Shown here piece after piece: positions 52,050-63,810 of a stretch of 64,000 nt of DNA. Source of the DNA: Gordonia paraffinivorans NBRC 108238 (lineage in GTDB: Bacteria; Actinomycetota; Actinomycetes; Mycobacteriales; Mycobacteriaceae). How positions within the stretch are numbered: position 1 is the first letter of the stretch; each line of letters opens with the position of its first letter. The stretch covers positions 92,770 to 156,769 of the forward strand of contig NZ_BAOQ01000008.1 of assembly GCF_000344155.1 (NCBI RefSeq). Direction: 5' to 3'. Made by a program: the position numbers and the translations under genes. The notes beneath the pieces were generated by a model. The model ran no database searches. It had not been told where the DNA came from and saw only the letters and a program-made list of their open reading frames with translations.

Positions 52050-54034
52050 CGCATCACCGGCCCACGGCTCGGGTGGCGGGCGATCCACTCCGCGACGGCC
52101 TCGGTGAGGCGATGCTGGTTGTGGCGCTTGACGATCTCGTGACCCTCGTCGTCGAACATCAGCATCTCGGCGACCGCGCCGCGCGCCTGGAGCTCGGCGA
52201 CGATCTGCTGCGACTCGCTCACCGGCACGTTCGTGTCATGGGCGCCGTGCACCACCAGCAGCGGCGCCCGGACCTGGTCGATGCGGTGGATGGGGGAGAG
52301 GTCGGCGAGCAGTTCGCGATCGGACTCGGGGTGTCCGTACTTGGTGTAGGCGGCGACCGCGATCCACGGCTCGGTGTTGCGGAAGAACGATTCGAGGTCG
52401 CTCATGCCGCAGATGGCTATCCCCGCGGCGAACAGGTCGGGATGGAAGGTCAGCGACGCCAGTGTCAGGTAGCCGCCGTAGGAGCGTCCCGACACGTACA
52501 CGCGGTCCGGGTCGGCAAGTCCCTGACGGCACAGGAAGATCGCGCAGTCGGCGGCGTCGTCGATCCCCGCATAGCGGCCGTAGCGGTCGTCGGCGTGCGA
52601 GAACAGCCGCCCGTAGCCCGACGACCCGCGGACGTTGGGGGCGAACACGGTGATCCCGGCGTCGACCAGCGGGCCGAACAGGAACTGGTAGTCGGGACGC
52701 GTCTGTCCCTCGGGGCCGCCGTGGAAGTAGAGAAGCGTCGGTCCGGGCTTCGCACCGGAAACCCGTTGTCGCGCGGGGCGATAGAGCCATCCCGACAGCG
52801 GCATGCCGTCACGCGCGAAGAACTCGAGTAGTTCCGGGTGGAGCTGGCTCGACGGGCCCTCGCCGGCGACCACGTCGTCGCGGACCGGGATCACCTCGCG
52901 ACCGGCGACGTCGACCAGATGGACCAGCGGCGAGTGCTGGGGGCTCGACACGGTGACGCTCACGACCGACCCGGCGGCGCTGATGGACAGCTCCGAGGCC
53001 ACCTCGCCGGGCAGCTCGATCGGCGGGTGGAGGGTCTGGTCGGGCAGGGTGAGGATCTGCAACTCGCTGCGGCCGTTGACGTTCCACAGCAGCGCCACGG
53101 TGGACTGGTCGTGGCTGACGGCGAACTCGTCGAGGCCGATGTCGACGCGCTGGGCCAACACGCGGAACCGGATGCCGAACTTGCTGACCTCGACGCCGAG
53201 CAGGCGCGGGAACTTCGCGTCGAAGTCGCTGCGTACCAGGGCCTGGACGCTGTCGAGGTCGCGGAGCGCTTCGTTCGGCGCGGGCACGAAGACGAGCGAG
53301 GGGTGGTCGAAACCCTGGTCGAGGATGTAGCCCTGGTCGGTGACCGCGCCGGGGTCCTGGGGGAGCAGCGGCGTCATCGTCACGTCGTCGTCGGGGGCGT
53401 CGGGCCGGCGCCGGATGAGGATCATGTCGTGGTAGCCGCGCGGGCCGACGCGCAGGAGCGTCGCACCCTTCCAGGAGTCGATCAGCTCGCTGCCCACGCG
53501 CACGTCGAGGGTCTGGGTGGTCTGGGTGCCGGGATGGACGCGCAGTGCGTGCGTCGTGCCGTCGTTGTCGATGGCGGTCAGCAGGACCCAGTCGGTGTCC
53601 CAGCCGACGAGGCGCACCGTGCCGTACGAGCGTCCGTCGGGGCGGGTCGCGGCGATGCGGTGGGAGGCGTCGTCGTCGGGGTCGGTGGTGACCACCCACA
53701 CCTGATGGTGCTCGCCGCCGCTGGGAGCGAGCTCCACGGCCAGCCAACGGCTGTCGTTGGAGTGGACGATCTTGCGCACCGGACCGGTGGAGGGCAGCTT
53801 CACCCAGCGCAGTTCGCCGACACCGGAGCGCGAGAGGGACCGCTGCGCGGCCCGCGGGTACCCCGTGCCGTCGTCGACGATGTAGGCGAATGCACGTCCG
53901 TCCGGCGACAGCGACGCCCCGTAGGTCTTCCAGCCGCGGTCGTCGAAGCGAAGCGGCAACGTGACGCCGCCCGCGCCCCCGGCAGCCGCGCCGGACGGTG
54001 TCGGCGTCGTGTCCTCGGTGGTCTCGATGGTCAC
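52046..54034 (-). CDS. S9-family (prolyl oligopeptidase-type) peptidase
   Basis: 662 residues from GTG 54034, overlapping the amidotransferase stop as GTGA. A beta-propeller-like N-terminal part (about 30-400) and a C-terminal alpha/beta-hydrolase domain with LLYFHGGPEGQ, NVRGSSGYGR, nucleophile GRSYGGY, VHGAHDTNVP and catalytic His in DEGHEI. No signal peptide, so it is cytoplasmic and should cleave short peptides. Coupling to a peptide-amide-forming enzyme hints at degradation of the same class of small peptides. Confidence 0.88.
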   Translation of the reverse strand: MTIETTEDTTPTPSGAAAGGAGGVTLPLRFDDRGWKTYGASLSPDGRAFAYIVDDGTGYPRAAQRSLSRSGVGELRWVKLPSTGPVRKIVHSNDSRWLAVELAPSGGEHHQVWVVTTDPDDDASHRIAATRPDGRSYGTVRLVGWDTDWVLLTAIDNDGTTHALRVHPGTQTTQTLDVRVGSELIDSWKGATLLRVGPRGYHDMILIRRRPDAPDDDVTMTPLLPQDPGAVTDQGYILDQGFDHPSLVFVPAPNEALRDLDSVQALVRSDFDAKFPRLLGVEVSKFGIRFRVLAQRVDIGLDEFAVSHDQSTVALLWNVNGRSELQILTLPDQTLHPPIELPGEVASELSISAAGSVVSVTVSSPQHSPLVHLVDVAGREVIPVRDDVVAGEGPSSQLHPELLEFFARDGMPLSGWLYRPARQRVSGAKPGPTLLYFHGGPEGQTRPDYQFLFGPLVDAGITVFAPNVRGSSGYGRLFSHADDRYGRYAGIDDAADCAIFLCRQGLADPDRVYVSGRSYGGYLTLASLTFHPDLFAAGIAICGMSDLESFFRNTEPWIAVAAYTKYGHPESDRELLADLSPIHRIDQVRAPLLVVHGAHDTNVPVSESQQIVAELQARGAVAEMLMFDDEGHEIVKRHNQHRLTEAVAEWIARHPSRGPVMR

Positions 54035-55830
54035 CGCGTGGTCTTCTCTTCCATCGTCTGCAGCCACATCTCGAGCAGCGCCACCTGCCACAGCTCGTTG
54101 CCGTCGAGGCGCGTGCGGATGCCGTTGGGGTCGGCGAACAGCTTCTCGAGCGTCTCGGGCCGGTACAGGCCGCGGTCGATCGCGGCCTGCGACCGCAGGG
54201 TGTCGGCGACGAGGTCGAGGACGCCGCCCTCGAGGTGCCGGATGCCGGGCACCGGGAAGTACCCCTTCGTCCGGTCGATCACCGCCGACGGCAGCAACGC
54301 GCGGCTGGCCTCCTTGAGCACGCCCTTGCCGCCGTGGGCGAGTTTGAGATCGGCCGGACAGGTCGCGGCGAGTTCGACGAAGTCGTGGTCGAGGAACGGC
54401 ACGCGCGCCTCGAGTCCCCAGGCCATCGTCATGTTGTCGACGCGTTTGACCGGGTCGTCGACGAGCATGACGGTGGTGTCGAGGCGCAGTGCCGCGTCGA
54501 CCGAGGTCGCCGCGCCGGGCGCCGACTGGTGGGCCTGCGCGAACGCGAGACTCGGGTCGTAGCCTGCCTCGACGAGGTATTCGTCGGCGAGGATCTCGCG
54601 GATCGCGGCGTCGTCGCGGTCGAAGAACACGTCCGCGTAGGCGCGGGTCGTGCGGTCGCGGGGCACGCCCCGCAGCGGGGGATACCAGCTGTAGCCGCCG
54701 AGGATCTCGTCGGCGCCCTGCCCGGACTGGACCACCTTGATGGACTTGCTGACCTCCTGCGACAGCAGATAGAAGGCGACGCAATCGTGGCTGACCATGG
54801 GTTCGGCCATCGCGGCCACGGTGTCGGGGATGGCGGGCAGCAGGCGGTCGGTGCCGATGTGGATCTTGTGGTGGTCGGTGGCGAAGGTGTCGGCGATCAG
54901 ATCCGAGTAGGCGTATTCGTCCCCGGACTCGCCGGCCGCCGAATCGAACCCGATGCTGAAGGTGGCCAGGTCTGTCTGTCCCTGTTCGGCGAGGAGCGCC
55001 AGGACGAGCGACGAGTCGACGCCGCCGGACAGCAGCACGCCGACCGGGACGTCGGCCACCATGCGCCGCCGCACCGACGTGCGCAGGGAGTCGAGGAGTT
55101 CGGCGTGCCACCGCTGCTCGTCCCAGTCGGCGCGGTCGGGGTGCGGGGCGAACGTGGGTTCCCAATACCTGCGCTCGGTGCGCCGGCCGTCGGGGTGGAT
55201 GGTCATCACCGTCGCCGGCGGGAGCTTGCGGATGCCGTTGTAGATGGTGTGCGGTGCCGGGACCACCGCGTGGAAGCTGAAGTAGTGGTGCAGCGCGACG
55301 CGATCGATCGAGGTGTCGATGTCGCCGCCCCGCAGCAGGGCCTGCACCGACGACGCGAAGCGGAGGCGCCCGGGGGTGTCGGCGAGGTACAGCGGCTTCA
55401 CCCCCAGGCGGTCGCGGCCGAGCGTGACCACGCCGGTGTCGGTGTCGACGATCGCGAAGGCGAACATCCCGATGAAGTGGTCGACGCAGTCCGGTCCCCA
55501 GGCGTGGAAGGCCTTGAGGATCACCTCGCTGTCGGCATGGGAGAAGAAGCGGTAACCCTTCCCCTCGAGCTCGGCCCGCAACTCGTGGTGGTTGTAGACG
55601 CAGCCGTTGAAGACCAGCGCCAGCCCGAGCTCCGGGTCGATCATCGGCTGGCTGCCCCGATCGGTGAGGTCGATGATCTTCAGCCGACGGTGCCCGAGTG
55701 CCACGGCGCCCTTGGCGAACACACCGGAGCCGTCGGGCCCGCGGCGGGTCATCTCACAGGTCATCGCGTCGACCGCGGCGACGTCCGGCACCCCACCGTC
55801 GAAGCGGACCTCGCCGCAGATTCCGCACAT
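54031..55830 (-). CDS. Asparagine-synthase-like amidotransferase, NAGGN type
   Basis: 599 residues. N-terminal glutaminase (Cys2 nucleophile in MCGICGE, RRGPDGSG, NGCVYNH, SHADSEVIL) and C-terminal synthetase with PP-loop GVLLSGGVDSSL near 262-273, SGQGADEILGGYSWY and ARVPFLDHD. The segment HHYFSFHAVVPAPHTIYNGIRKLPPAT is, from memory, the mark of N-acetylglutaminylglutamine amidotransferase (TIGR03104) rather than AsnB. That enzyme amidates a dipeptide osmoprotectant. Its usual partner, the ATP-grasp/GNAT synthetase, is not in this window. GGGAGGA precedes the ATG. Confidence 0.72.
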   Translation of the reverse strand: MCGICGEVRFDGGVPDVAAVDAMTCEMTRRGPDGSGVFAKGAVALGHRRLKIIDLTDRGSQPMIDPELGLALVFNGCVYNHHELRAELEGKGYRFFSHADSEVILKAFHAWGPDCVDHFIGMFAFAIVDTDTGVVTLGRDRLGVKPLYLADTPGRLRFASSVQALLRGGDIDTSIDRVALHHYFSFHAVVPAPHTIYNGIRKLPPATVMTIHPDGRRTERRYWEPTFAPHPDRADWDEQRWHAELLDSLRTSVRRRMVADVPVGVLLSGGVDSSLVLALLAEQGQTDLATFSIGFDSAAGESGDEYAYSDLIADTFATDHHKIHIGTDRLLPAIPDTVAAMAEPMVSHDCVAFYLLSQEVSKSIKVVQSGQGADEILGGYSWYPPLRGVPRDRTTRAYADVFFDRDDAAIREILADEYLVEAGYDPSLAFAQAHQSAPGAATSVDAALRLDTTVMLVDDPVKRVDNMTMAWGLEARVPFLDHDFVELAATCPADLKLAHGGKGVLKEASRALLPSAVIDRTKGYFPVPGIRHLEGGVLDLVADTLRSQAAIDRGLYRPETLEKLFADPNGIRTRLDGNELWQVALLEMWLQTMEEKTTR

Positions 55831-56095
55831 GATGTCAGTCCTCCCGATCGGTGGCGTCCGGCCGAACGGTTCGGTGGCTTCGACCCGTCCTACATCGATA
55901 CTGCCGCACTCCAGGGGTGGACCCCGCCGGCTTCGCCTGCCCGGAATCGCTCGCCTCGAGTCGGGGAGTGTCGCCGGCGGATGTCATCACACAGCCTAGG
56001 AGGGTTCGGCCTGCTCGGCAGGGCGAGAGACCTCACCCGATCGGCGGGCGGAGACCCGCTCGGATGGCTACGATCTCCGCGTCGGACGGAGAGAC

Positions 56096-57358
56096 ATGTT
56101 CACACAGCTGAAGAAGATCGTCGGCGCGATCACCGCGGCGGTCACCGGGGTCCTGATCGCCACGTCCGCGGTTCCTGCCGCGGCATCCGCTGCGCCGCAG
56201 GGTTATGCGCCCGGTCCCGGTTGCGTATGGCAGCTGATGTCCAACAGCACCGACCTCAACGTCGCCTTCCCCGATGCCGACGCCACCTACTGGGTGCTGC
56301 CGTACGCGCTGGGGCCGGGGGACTCGATCCGACTGTCCGGCACCTATCCGTCGGCCCGGTACTTCTCGCTCAACACCTACGGGACGGACTTCGACACCGT
56401 CGACACGTTGCGCGACAACCAGATCCGCCCCGACGCCGGGAGCGTCAACCCGTTCGCGGCTCCGGTCGGACAGGTCCCGCCGGCGCAGCGCCGCTGGCAC
56501 GCGACGGTCGTGCCCGGCGCCGCCGACCACTCGCGCAACGAGATCCGCGGACTCCCCGCAAGCGGACAGAACGCGCCGATCGGCTTCCTCATCATCCGCG
56601 TGTACGTGCCCGACGACCCGAACTCGCCGAACGGCGGCGTCCCGCTGCCGTCGGTCACCTTCTCGATCGCGGGTCAGACCATCCCCGCCCAGCCGTGCGC
56701 GACGCCGTTCAACCCGGGCGACTACAACGGCCCGATCGCGCAGGCCATGAAAAAGGTCTTCGACGACGCGATCGAGGGCGCCGCGTCGGGTGCCTTCCCG
56801 GGCAACTCGCCGGAGGCGACGTTCGTGAACCCGGCCAGCACGTCAGGACTGTTCCCGAACGGCGACAACAAGTACATCGGCTCGCTGCTGCGGTACCAAC
56901 CGGGCCGCGTCGCGGTGATCCGCGGCAAGGCGCCCACCTACCCGGACACCCGGGCCGGGGTCTCGCCGGCCGCACCCGGCAAGCAGCTGCGGTACTGGTC
57001 GATGTGCCAGAACGACAAGGCCACTCCGTACCCGGTCGTGGCCTGCGCCTCCGACGACCAGACGAATGTCGACGCCTCGGGCCATTACACCTATGTGGTC
57101 GCCGCGCCATCGGATCTGACCACAGCCCAGGCCGCAGACACCGATCTCACGGTCATCCCGTGGGGTGCGACCGGCGTCGACAAGGTGGTGTTCCTGCGCA
57201 ACATGCTGCCGTCGTCGGAGTTCTATCCGAATAGTGTCCAGGCGTCGCAGGCGACCGGGGCCGACCCGGTGAAGACGATGGGCGAGTACTACCCGCGCGC
57301 GACGTACTGCGCTGTGGAGACGCTCCGGAGCGCGGGCTGGCAGGCCTGCTACTCCTAG
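56096..57358 (+). CDS. Secreted protein of unknown function, about 390-residue mature domain
   Basis: 420 residues. Signal peptide ends at ASAAPQG (about residue 33). The mature part is rich in beta structure: CVWQLMSNSTDLNVAFPDADATYWVLPY, RYFSLNTYGTD, PIGFLIIRVYVPD and RYWSMCQNDKATPYPVVACASDD. Five cysteines, at least two pairs. I recall similar secreted proteins in Mycobacteriales but no assigned role. The pattern of small sandwich repeats with YFSLNTYG recalls DUF1254/DUF1214-like proteins only weakly. CGGAGAGA precedes the ATG. Confidence 0.7.
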   Translation: MFTQLKKIVGAITAAVTGVLIATSAVPAAASAAPQGYAPGPGCVWQLMSNSTDLNVAFPDADATYWVLPYALGPGDSIRLSGTYPSARYFSLNTYGTDFDTVDTLRDNQIRPDAGSVNPFAAPVGQVPPAQRRWHATVVPGAADHSRNEIRGLPASGQNAPIGFLIIRVYVPDDPNSPNGGVPLPSVTFSIAGQTIPAQPCATPFNPGDYNGPIAQAMKKVFDDAIEGAASGAFPGNSPEATFVNPASTSGLFPNGDNKYIGSLLRYQPGRVAVIRGKAPTYPDTRAGVSPAAPGKQLRYWSMCQNDKATPYPVVACASDDQTNVDASGHYTYVVAAPSDLTTAQAADTDLTVIPWGATGVDKVVFLRNMLPSSEFYPNSVQASQATGADPVKTMGEYYPRATYCAVETLRSAGWQACYS

Positions 57359-57419
57359 GGGCTGCAGTGTCCGGATACCCCTGGCATGGGTCATCGCCTC
57401 CGCGGTCGGGACGGTGACC

Positions 57420-57462
57420 CGGCGCCGGCGGGCGGGCTGCCGAGACGCACTGGCCGGCGCCG
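57420..57462. terminator. Stem-loop between convergent genes
   Basis: CGGCGCCGGC (57420-57429) pairs with GCCGGCGCCG (57453-57462), 23-nt loop, immediately 3' of the minus-strand hot-dog gene and 60 nt after the plus-strand secreted-protein gene. Confidence 0.55.
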
Positions 57463-57939
57463 CTACCTGCGCGTCACCCACGTGGTGATGTCGCAGTGCA
57501 CGACCTCGGTTCCCGTGGTGTCGGTGATGCTGACCGACACCACGACGTCGGTGCCCTCGGTGATCGCGTCGAAGTCGACGGACTCGGCGAGACGTGCCTC
57601 GGCGGTCAGCCGCGTGGTCGCCTTCGCGAGATAGCGGGTGTCCATCGCCTTCGGGATCCAGCGGTGCGTCGACGGCGTCGTCGCCTCCATCAGCACACCC
57701 ATCGCCGTCTCGGCGAGGTTGCACGCGGCGATGGCGTGGAAGGTGCCGATGTGGTTGTGGACGCCGATCCACTTGGGTGCGGTCACCTTGGCGTATCCCG
57801 GCTCCATCGCGCGGACGAGGGGCAGCACGGTCCCGAAATAGGGGGCCTTGGCGACGAGGCCGAGCGAGAACAGCACGTCCCCGACGAGGTTGGCGGGCAG
57901 CTTCTTGCGCAGGGCGTAGGTGGAGCTAGCGGAGGTCAT
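57463..57939 (-). CDS. DUF4442/PaaI-like hot-dog protein
   Basis: 158 residues. Hot-dog fold of the DUF4442 thioesterase-like group: NHIGTFHAIAACNLAETAMGVLMEAT is the central helix with His/Asn where acyl-CoA thioesterases hold catalytic residues, followed by the five strands ending VHCDITTWVTRR. Probably hydrolyses an acyl-CoA; no substrate evidence. TAAGAT 6 nt upstream of the ATG predicts a leaderless mRNA. Confidence 0.82.
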   Translation of the reverse strand: MTSASSTYALRKKLPANLVGDVLFSLGLVAKAPYFGTVLPLVRAMEPGYAKVTAPKWIGVHNHIGTFHAIAACNLAETAMGVLMEATTPSTHRWIPKAMDTRYLAKATTRLTAEARLAESVDFDAITEGTDVVVSVSITDTTGTEVVHCDITTWVTRR

Positions 57940-57945
57940 GGACGG

Positions 57946-57951
57946 ATCTTA
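57946..57951 (-). promoter_or_regulatory. -10 box for a leaderless mRNA (hot-dog protein)
   Basis: Minus-strand TAAGAT lies 6 nt before the ATG at 57939. Confidence 0.5.
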
Positions 57952-58088
57952 CTCCGCGGTCAGTTCGGGTTGCCGTCGCGCTCATCCGATCCGTACGCGC
58001 TCACGCAGACCGGGTGAGCGGGTGCGGAACCGATGAGCGATGATCGGAGGGCTGGTGGACGTGCCCGGCGACTGTGACGAGGTCGGAT

Positions 58089-58118
58089 TTGAGTCTGCGC
58101 CGGTCGGTGTTGCATACT
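58089..58118 (+). promoter_or_regulatory. Candidate promoter of the S10 operon
   Basis: TTGAGT (58089-58094), 18-nt spacer, CATACT (58113-58118). It predicts a leader of about 310 nt before rpsJ. The preceding 57952-58088 shows nothing I can name. Confidence 0.45.
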
Positions 58119-58438
58119 TGTCGGGTTGCCTTGACCGGTAGACGCAGGTTGTCGGATGAAGATGACCCCGCGGACGCCGTCAGGTGAATGACTCCCAGGC
58201 CCGGTTAACGGGGATGGGCGTGTAACGCGTGCAATCGATGAGGTTCACGGACACGACACGCCCGACCGCGGGTGCCGGAGCAAACCGGTTCGTACCAGCG
58301 ACGAACCAACGTACAACGACAGATGAACAGCGTCGATTGCCGAATCTCACACGGCGGTCATGTGCTCAGCCGGCGAGAGCCTGCCCCTGATCACGCGGTG
58401 TTTGTCTGTCGAGAACAACTGACGGAAGAGGACACAGC
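58119..58438 (+). promoter_or_regulatory. Long rpsJ leader with motif shared with the rpsL leader
   Basis: It contains GACACGCCCGACC (58255-58267), identical to the rpsL leader at 19243-19255. A 7-bp/7-nt hairpin follows (GGTTCGT 58287-58293, ACGAACC 58301-58307) of the same dimensions as in the rpsL leader, and then GTAC/CAGCG/GAAC words seen there too. Candidate cis element for coordinated r-protein control. No coding frame is credible. Confidence 0.45.
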
Positions 58439-58744
58439 GTGGCGGGACAGAAGATCCGCATCAGGCTCAAGGCCTACGACCACGAGGCGATCGACGCTTC
58501 GGCGCGCAAGATCGTGGAGACCGTGACCCGTACGGGTGCACGCGTCGTCGGCCCGGTGCCGTTGCCCACCGAGAAGAACGTGTACTGCGTCATCCGTTCG
58601 CCGCACAAGTACAAGGACAGCCGCGAACACTTCGAGATGCGTACCCACAAGCGACTCATCGACATCCTCGACCCGACCCCGAAGACGGTCGACGCGCTGA
58701 TGCGCATCGATCTGCCGGCAAGTGTCGACGTCAACATCCAGTAG
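58439..58744 (+). CDS. rpsJ: 30S ribosomal protein S10
   Basis: 101 residues from GTG 58439, GGAAGAGGA upstream. Small-subunit head protein that also serves in antitermination with NusB. Core strings [25 protein letters not shown] and RTHKRLIDI are standard. First gene of the S10 operon. Confidence 0.98.
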   Translation: MAGQKIRIRLKAYDHEAIDASARKIVETVTRTGARVVGPVPLPTEKNVYCVIRSPHKYKDSREHFEMRTHKRLIDILDPTPKTVDALMRIDLPASVDVNIQ

Positions 58745-58763
58745 GACGGGGGCGAGAATAAAC

Positions 58764-59423
58764 ATGAGCAATCAGAGTTCGACCAAGGGCATCCTGGGCA
58801 CCAAGCTCGGCATGACCCAGGTCTTCGACGAGAACAATCGCGTCGTCCCGGTCACTGTCATCCAGGCCGGCCCGAACGTGATCACCCAGCTCCGTACGCA
58901 GGAGAAGGACGGCTACACCGCCGTTCAGATCGCCTACGGCGCCATCGACCCCCGCAAGGTGACCAAGCCGGTCGCCGGCCAGTTCGCGAAGGCCGGGGTC
59001 ACCCCGCGTCGCCACCTGGCCGAGATCCGCGTCAACGACGTCAGCGAGTTCGAGGTCGGTCAGGAACTGACCGCCGAGATCTTCGCCGACGGTGCGCTGG
59101 TCGACGTCACCGGCACCTCCAAGGGCAAGGGCTTCGCCGGTGCCATGAAGCGCCACGGCTTCGCCGGCCTGGGCGCCAGCCACGGCGCCCACCGCGTGCA
59201 CCGCGCACCGGGCTCGATCGGTGGCTGCGCCACCCCGGGCCGCGTGTTCAAGGGCATGCGCATGGCCGGCCGCATGGGTAACGACAAGGTGACCACGCAG
59301 AACCTCACCGTCCACAAGGTGGACGCCGAGGCCGGCCTGCTGCTGATCAAGGGCGCCGTCCCTGGTCGCAAGGGCGGCATCGTCGTGGTTCGCGACGCAG
59401 TGAAGGGTGGTGCCCAGAAATGA
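58764..59423 (+). CDS. rplC: 50S ribosomal protein L3
   Basis: 219 residues from ATG 58764. Early-assembly protein whose loop approaches the peptidyl-transferase centre. [13 protein letters not shown] at the start and the [23 protein letters not shown] loop are intact. Overlaps rplD by 4 nt. Confidence 0.98.
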   Translation: MSNQSSTKGILGTKLGMTQVFDENNRVVPVTVIQAGPNVITQLRTQEKDGYTAVQIAYGAIDPRKVTKPVAGQFAKAGVTPRRHLAEIRVNDVSEFEVGQELTAEIFADGALVDVTGTSKGKGFAGAMKRHGFAGLGASHGAHRVHRAPGSIGGCATPGRVFKGMRMAGRMGNDKVTTQNLTVHKVDAEAGLLLIKGAVPGRKGGIVVVRDAVKGGAQK

Positions 59424-60121
59424 GCAACGCAGTGAGCACCGAGACCGCAACCAAGCTGACGCTGGACGTCAAGACCCCGGAGGGCAAGACCAACGGCACC
59501 GTTGATCTCCCCGCCGAGCTGTTCGACGCTCCGGCCAACATCGCGCTGATGCACCAGGTCGTCGTGGCCCAGCAGGCCGCGGCTCGCCAGGGCACGCACG
59601 CGACCAAGACCCGCGGCGACGTCCGCGGTGGTGGCGCCAAGCCGTACCGCCAGAAGGGCACCGGCCGCGCTCGCCAGGGTTCGACCCGTGCGCCGCAGTT
59701 CACCGGCGGTGGCACCGTCCACGGCCCGCAGCCGCGTGACTACAGCCAGCGCACCCCCAAGAAGATGAAGGCCGCCGCGCTCCGCGGTGCGCTGAGCGAT
59801 CGCGCTCGCAACGAGCGCATCCACGTGATCACCGAGCTGGTCCCGGGCCAGGTCCCGTCGACCAAGACCGCTCGCCAGTTCCTGGAGAGCCTCTCGGATC
59901 GCCGCAAGTTCCTCGTCGTCCTGTCCCGTGAGGACCTGACCGCGTGGAAGAGCGTCGCGAACCTGCAGAACGTGCTGCCGATCGCTCCCGACCAGCTCAA
60001 CACCTACGACGTCCTCGACTCGGACGACGTGGTGTTCAGCGTCGAGACGCTCAACGCCTTCATCGCCCAGAACACGGCGGATGCCAAGGCTGCCGTCGAG
60101 AAGACTGCAGAGGAGGCCTGA
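59420..60121 (+). CDS. rplD: 50S ribosomal protein L4
   Basis: 233 residues, ATGA overlap with rplC. L4 lines the exit tunnel. The tunnel loop [30 protein letters not shown] is intact, without macrolide-resistance-type changes that I can see. The acidic/Ala tail is normal for actinobacteria. Confidence 0.98.
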   Translation: MSNAVSTETATKLTLDVKTPEGKTNGTVDLPAELFDAPANIALMHQVVVAQQAAARQGTHATKTRGDVRGGGAKPYRQKGTGRARQGSTRAPQFTGGGTVHGPQPRDYSQRTPKKMKAAALRGALSDRARNERIHVITELVPGQVPSTKTARQFLESLSDRRKFLVVLSREDLTAWKSVANLQNVLPIAPDQLNTYDVLDSDDVVFSVETLNAFIAQNTADAKAAVEKTAEEA

Positions 60122-60122
60122 C

Positions 60123-60428
60123 ATGACGACTGTTGCCGACCCGCGCGACATCATCCTGGCGCCCGTGATCTCCGAGAAGTCCTACGGACTCATGGAGGAC
60201 AACGTCTACACCTTCCTGGTGCACCCGGAGTCCAACAAGACCGAGATCAAGATCGCCGTCGAGAAGATCTTCGGTGTGAAGGTTGCCAGCGTCAACACCG
60301 CCAACCGTCAGGGCAAGCGCAAGCGCACCCGCACCGGCTACGGCCGTCGCAAGGCCACCAAGCGCGCCATCGTGTCGCTGACCGCCGACAGCAAGCCCAT
60401 CGAGATCTTCGGAGGCTCGGTCAGCTGA
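60123..60428 (+). CDS. rplW: 50S ribosomal protein L23
   Basis: 101 residues from ATG 60123, 1 nt after the rplD stop. Sits at the tunnel exit and docks signal recognition particle and trigger factor. [30 protein letters not shown] and [20 protein letters not shown] are typical. Confidence 0.98.
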   Translation: MTTVADPRDIILAPVISEKSYGLMEDNVYTFLVHPESNKTEIKIAVEKIFGVKVASVNTANRQGKRKRTRTGYGRRKATKRAIVSLTADSKPIEIFGGSVS

Positions 60429-60456
60429 CCGGGGCTTCAGAGAAGGACTGAGACTC

Positions 60457-61293
<837 letters not shown>

Positions 61294-61311
61294 ACAGGAG
61301 GAGGTAAAAGA

Positions 61312-61592
61312 ATGCCACGCAGCCTCAAGAAGGGCCCGTTCGTCGACGACCACCTCCTGAAGAAGGTGGACGCGCAGAACGAAAAGGGCACCAAGCAGGT
61401 CATCAAGACCTGGTCCCGTCGTTCGACCATCATCCCCGACTTCATCGGTCACACCTTCGCCGTCCACGACGGCCGCAAGCACGTGCCGGTGTTCGTCTCG
61501 GAGTCGATGGTCGGGCACAAGCTGGGCGAGTTCGCCCCCACCCGCACCTTCAAGGGTCACATCAAGGATGACCGGAAAGCGAAGCGCCGCTG

Positions 61593-61593
<1 letters not shown>
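61312..61593 (+). CDS. rpsS: 30S ribosomal protein S19
   Basis: 93 residues, GGAGGAGG upstream. [17 protein letters not shown] and [17 protein letters not shown] are standard. It forms a head-domain complex with S13. Its stop overlaps rplV (TGATG). Confidence 0.98.
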
Positions 61594-62812
<1,219 letters not shown>

Positions 62813-62815
62813 GCC

Positions 62816-63232
62816 ATGTTGATCCCACGTCGGGTCAAGCACCGCAAGCAGCATCACCCCAGCCTCAAGGGGCAGGCCAAGGGCGGCACCAAGGTGACGT
62901 TCGGCGATTACGGCATCCAGGCTCTGGAGGGCGCGTACATCACCAACCGTCAGATCGAGTCCGCTCGTATCGCGATCAACCGGCACATCAAGCGTGGCGG
63001 CAAGGTCTGGATCAACATCTTCCCGGACCGTCCGCTGACCAAGAAGCCGGCCGAAACCCGCATGGGTTCGGGTAAGGGTTCGCCCGAGTGGTGGGTCGCC
63101 CCGGTCAAGCCGGGTCGCGTGCTGTTCGAGATGACCTACCCGAACGAGGAGATTGCTCGCGAGGCCCTGCGCCGCGCACAGCACAAGCTCCCCATCAAGA
63201 CCAGGATCGTGACCAGAGAGGAGCAGTTCTGA
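62816..63232 (+). CDS. rplP: 50S ribosomal protein L16
   Basis: 138 residues, 3 nt after rpsC. Located near the A-site; [36 protein letters not shown] and the usual tail are present. Stop overlaps rpmC (TGATG). Confidence 0.98.
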   Translation: MLIPRRVKHRKQHHPSLKGQAKGGTKVTFGDYGIQALEGAYITNRQIESARIAINRHIKRGGKVWINIFPDRPLTKKPAETRMGSGKGSPEWWVAPVKPGRVLFEMTYPNEEIAREALRRAQHKLPIKTRIVTREEQF

Positions 63233-63465
63233 TGGCACTCGGAGTTGCTGCGGCCGAGCTCCGCGAGCTCAGTGACGCTGATCTGGTCGACCGCCTGAAA
63301 GAGTCGAAGGAAGAACTGTTCAACCTTCGGTTCCAGATGGCCACCGGCCAGCTCGACAACAATCGTCGCCTGCGTACCGTGCGTCGCGAGATCGCGCGTA
63401 TCTACACCGTGATGCGCGAGCGCGAGCTGGGCCTGGCGTCCGGACCGGATGGTGATGACGCATGA
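63232..63465 (+). CDS. rpmC: 50S ribosomal protein L29
   Basis: 77 residues from ATG 63232. Two-helix protein at the tunnel exit: [35 protein letters not shown] and [19 protein letters not shown]. Overlaps rpsQ by 4 nt (ATGA). Confidence 0.97.
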   Translation: MALGVAAAELRELSDADLVDRLKESKEELFNLRFQMATGQLDNNRRLRTVRREIARIYTVMRERELGLASGPDGDDA

Positions 63466-63752
63466 GTGAGGACCAGAAGGTGACCGAAAACCAGACCGCT
63501 GAGCGCGGCCGCCGCAAGGAGCGGATCGGCTACGTGGTCAGCGACAAGATGCAGAAGACCATCGTGGTCGAGCTGGAAGATCGCAAGCGCCACGCGCTGT
63601 ACAACAAGATCATCCGGACCACCAGCAAGGTCAAGGCACACGACGAGAACGGCGATGCCGGCGTCGGTGACCGCGTGCGGATCATGGAGACCCGCCCGCT
63701 GTCGGCGACCAAGCACTGGCGCCTCGTCGAGGTGCTGGAGAAGGCCAAGTAG
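63462..63752 (+). CDS. rpsQ: 30S ribosomal protein S17
   Basis: 96 residues. OB-fold 16S-binding protein: [27 protein letters not shown] and [28 protein letters not shown]. It is the last gene of this operon, with a terminator behind it, so rplN and the rest must be a separate unit. Confidence 0.98.
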   Translation: MSEDQKVTENQTAERGRRKERIGYVVSDKMQKTIVVELEDRKRHALYNKIIRTTSKVKAHDENGDAGVGDRVRIMETRPLSATKHWRLVEVLEKAK

Positions 63753-63776
63753 GCCTCGTCTCCACGCGAGGATTCC

Positions 63777-63810
63777 AAAGGCCCGTTCCCTTTCGAGGGG
63801 ACGGGCCTTT
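63777..63810 (+). terminator. Intrinsic terminator of the S10 operon
   Basis: 14-nt arms (63777-63790, 63797-63810) pair with one G-U, loop TTTCGA, right arm ending CCTTT. Placed 24 nt after rpsQ. Confidence 0.85.

Noticed and set aside
53998..57234. 1078-codon plus-strand open frame over asnB and the secreted-protein gene
   Set aside because: Shadow of two well-supported genes; low-complexity Arg/Gly/Asp/Val composition and no domain.
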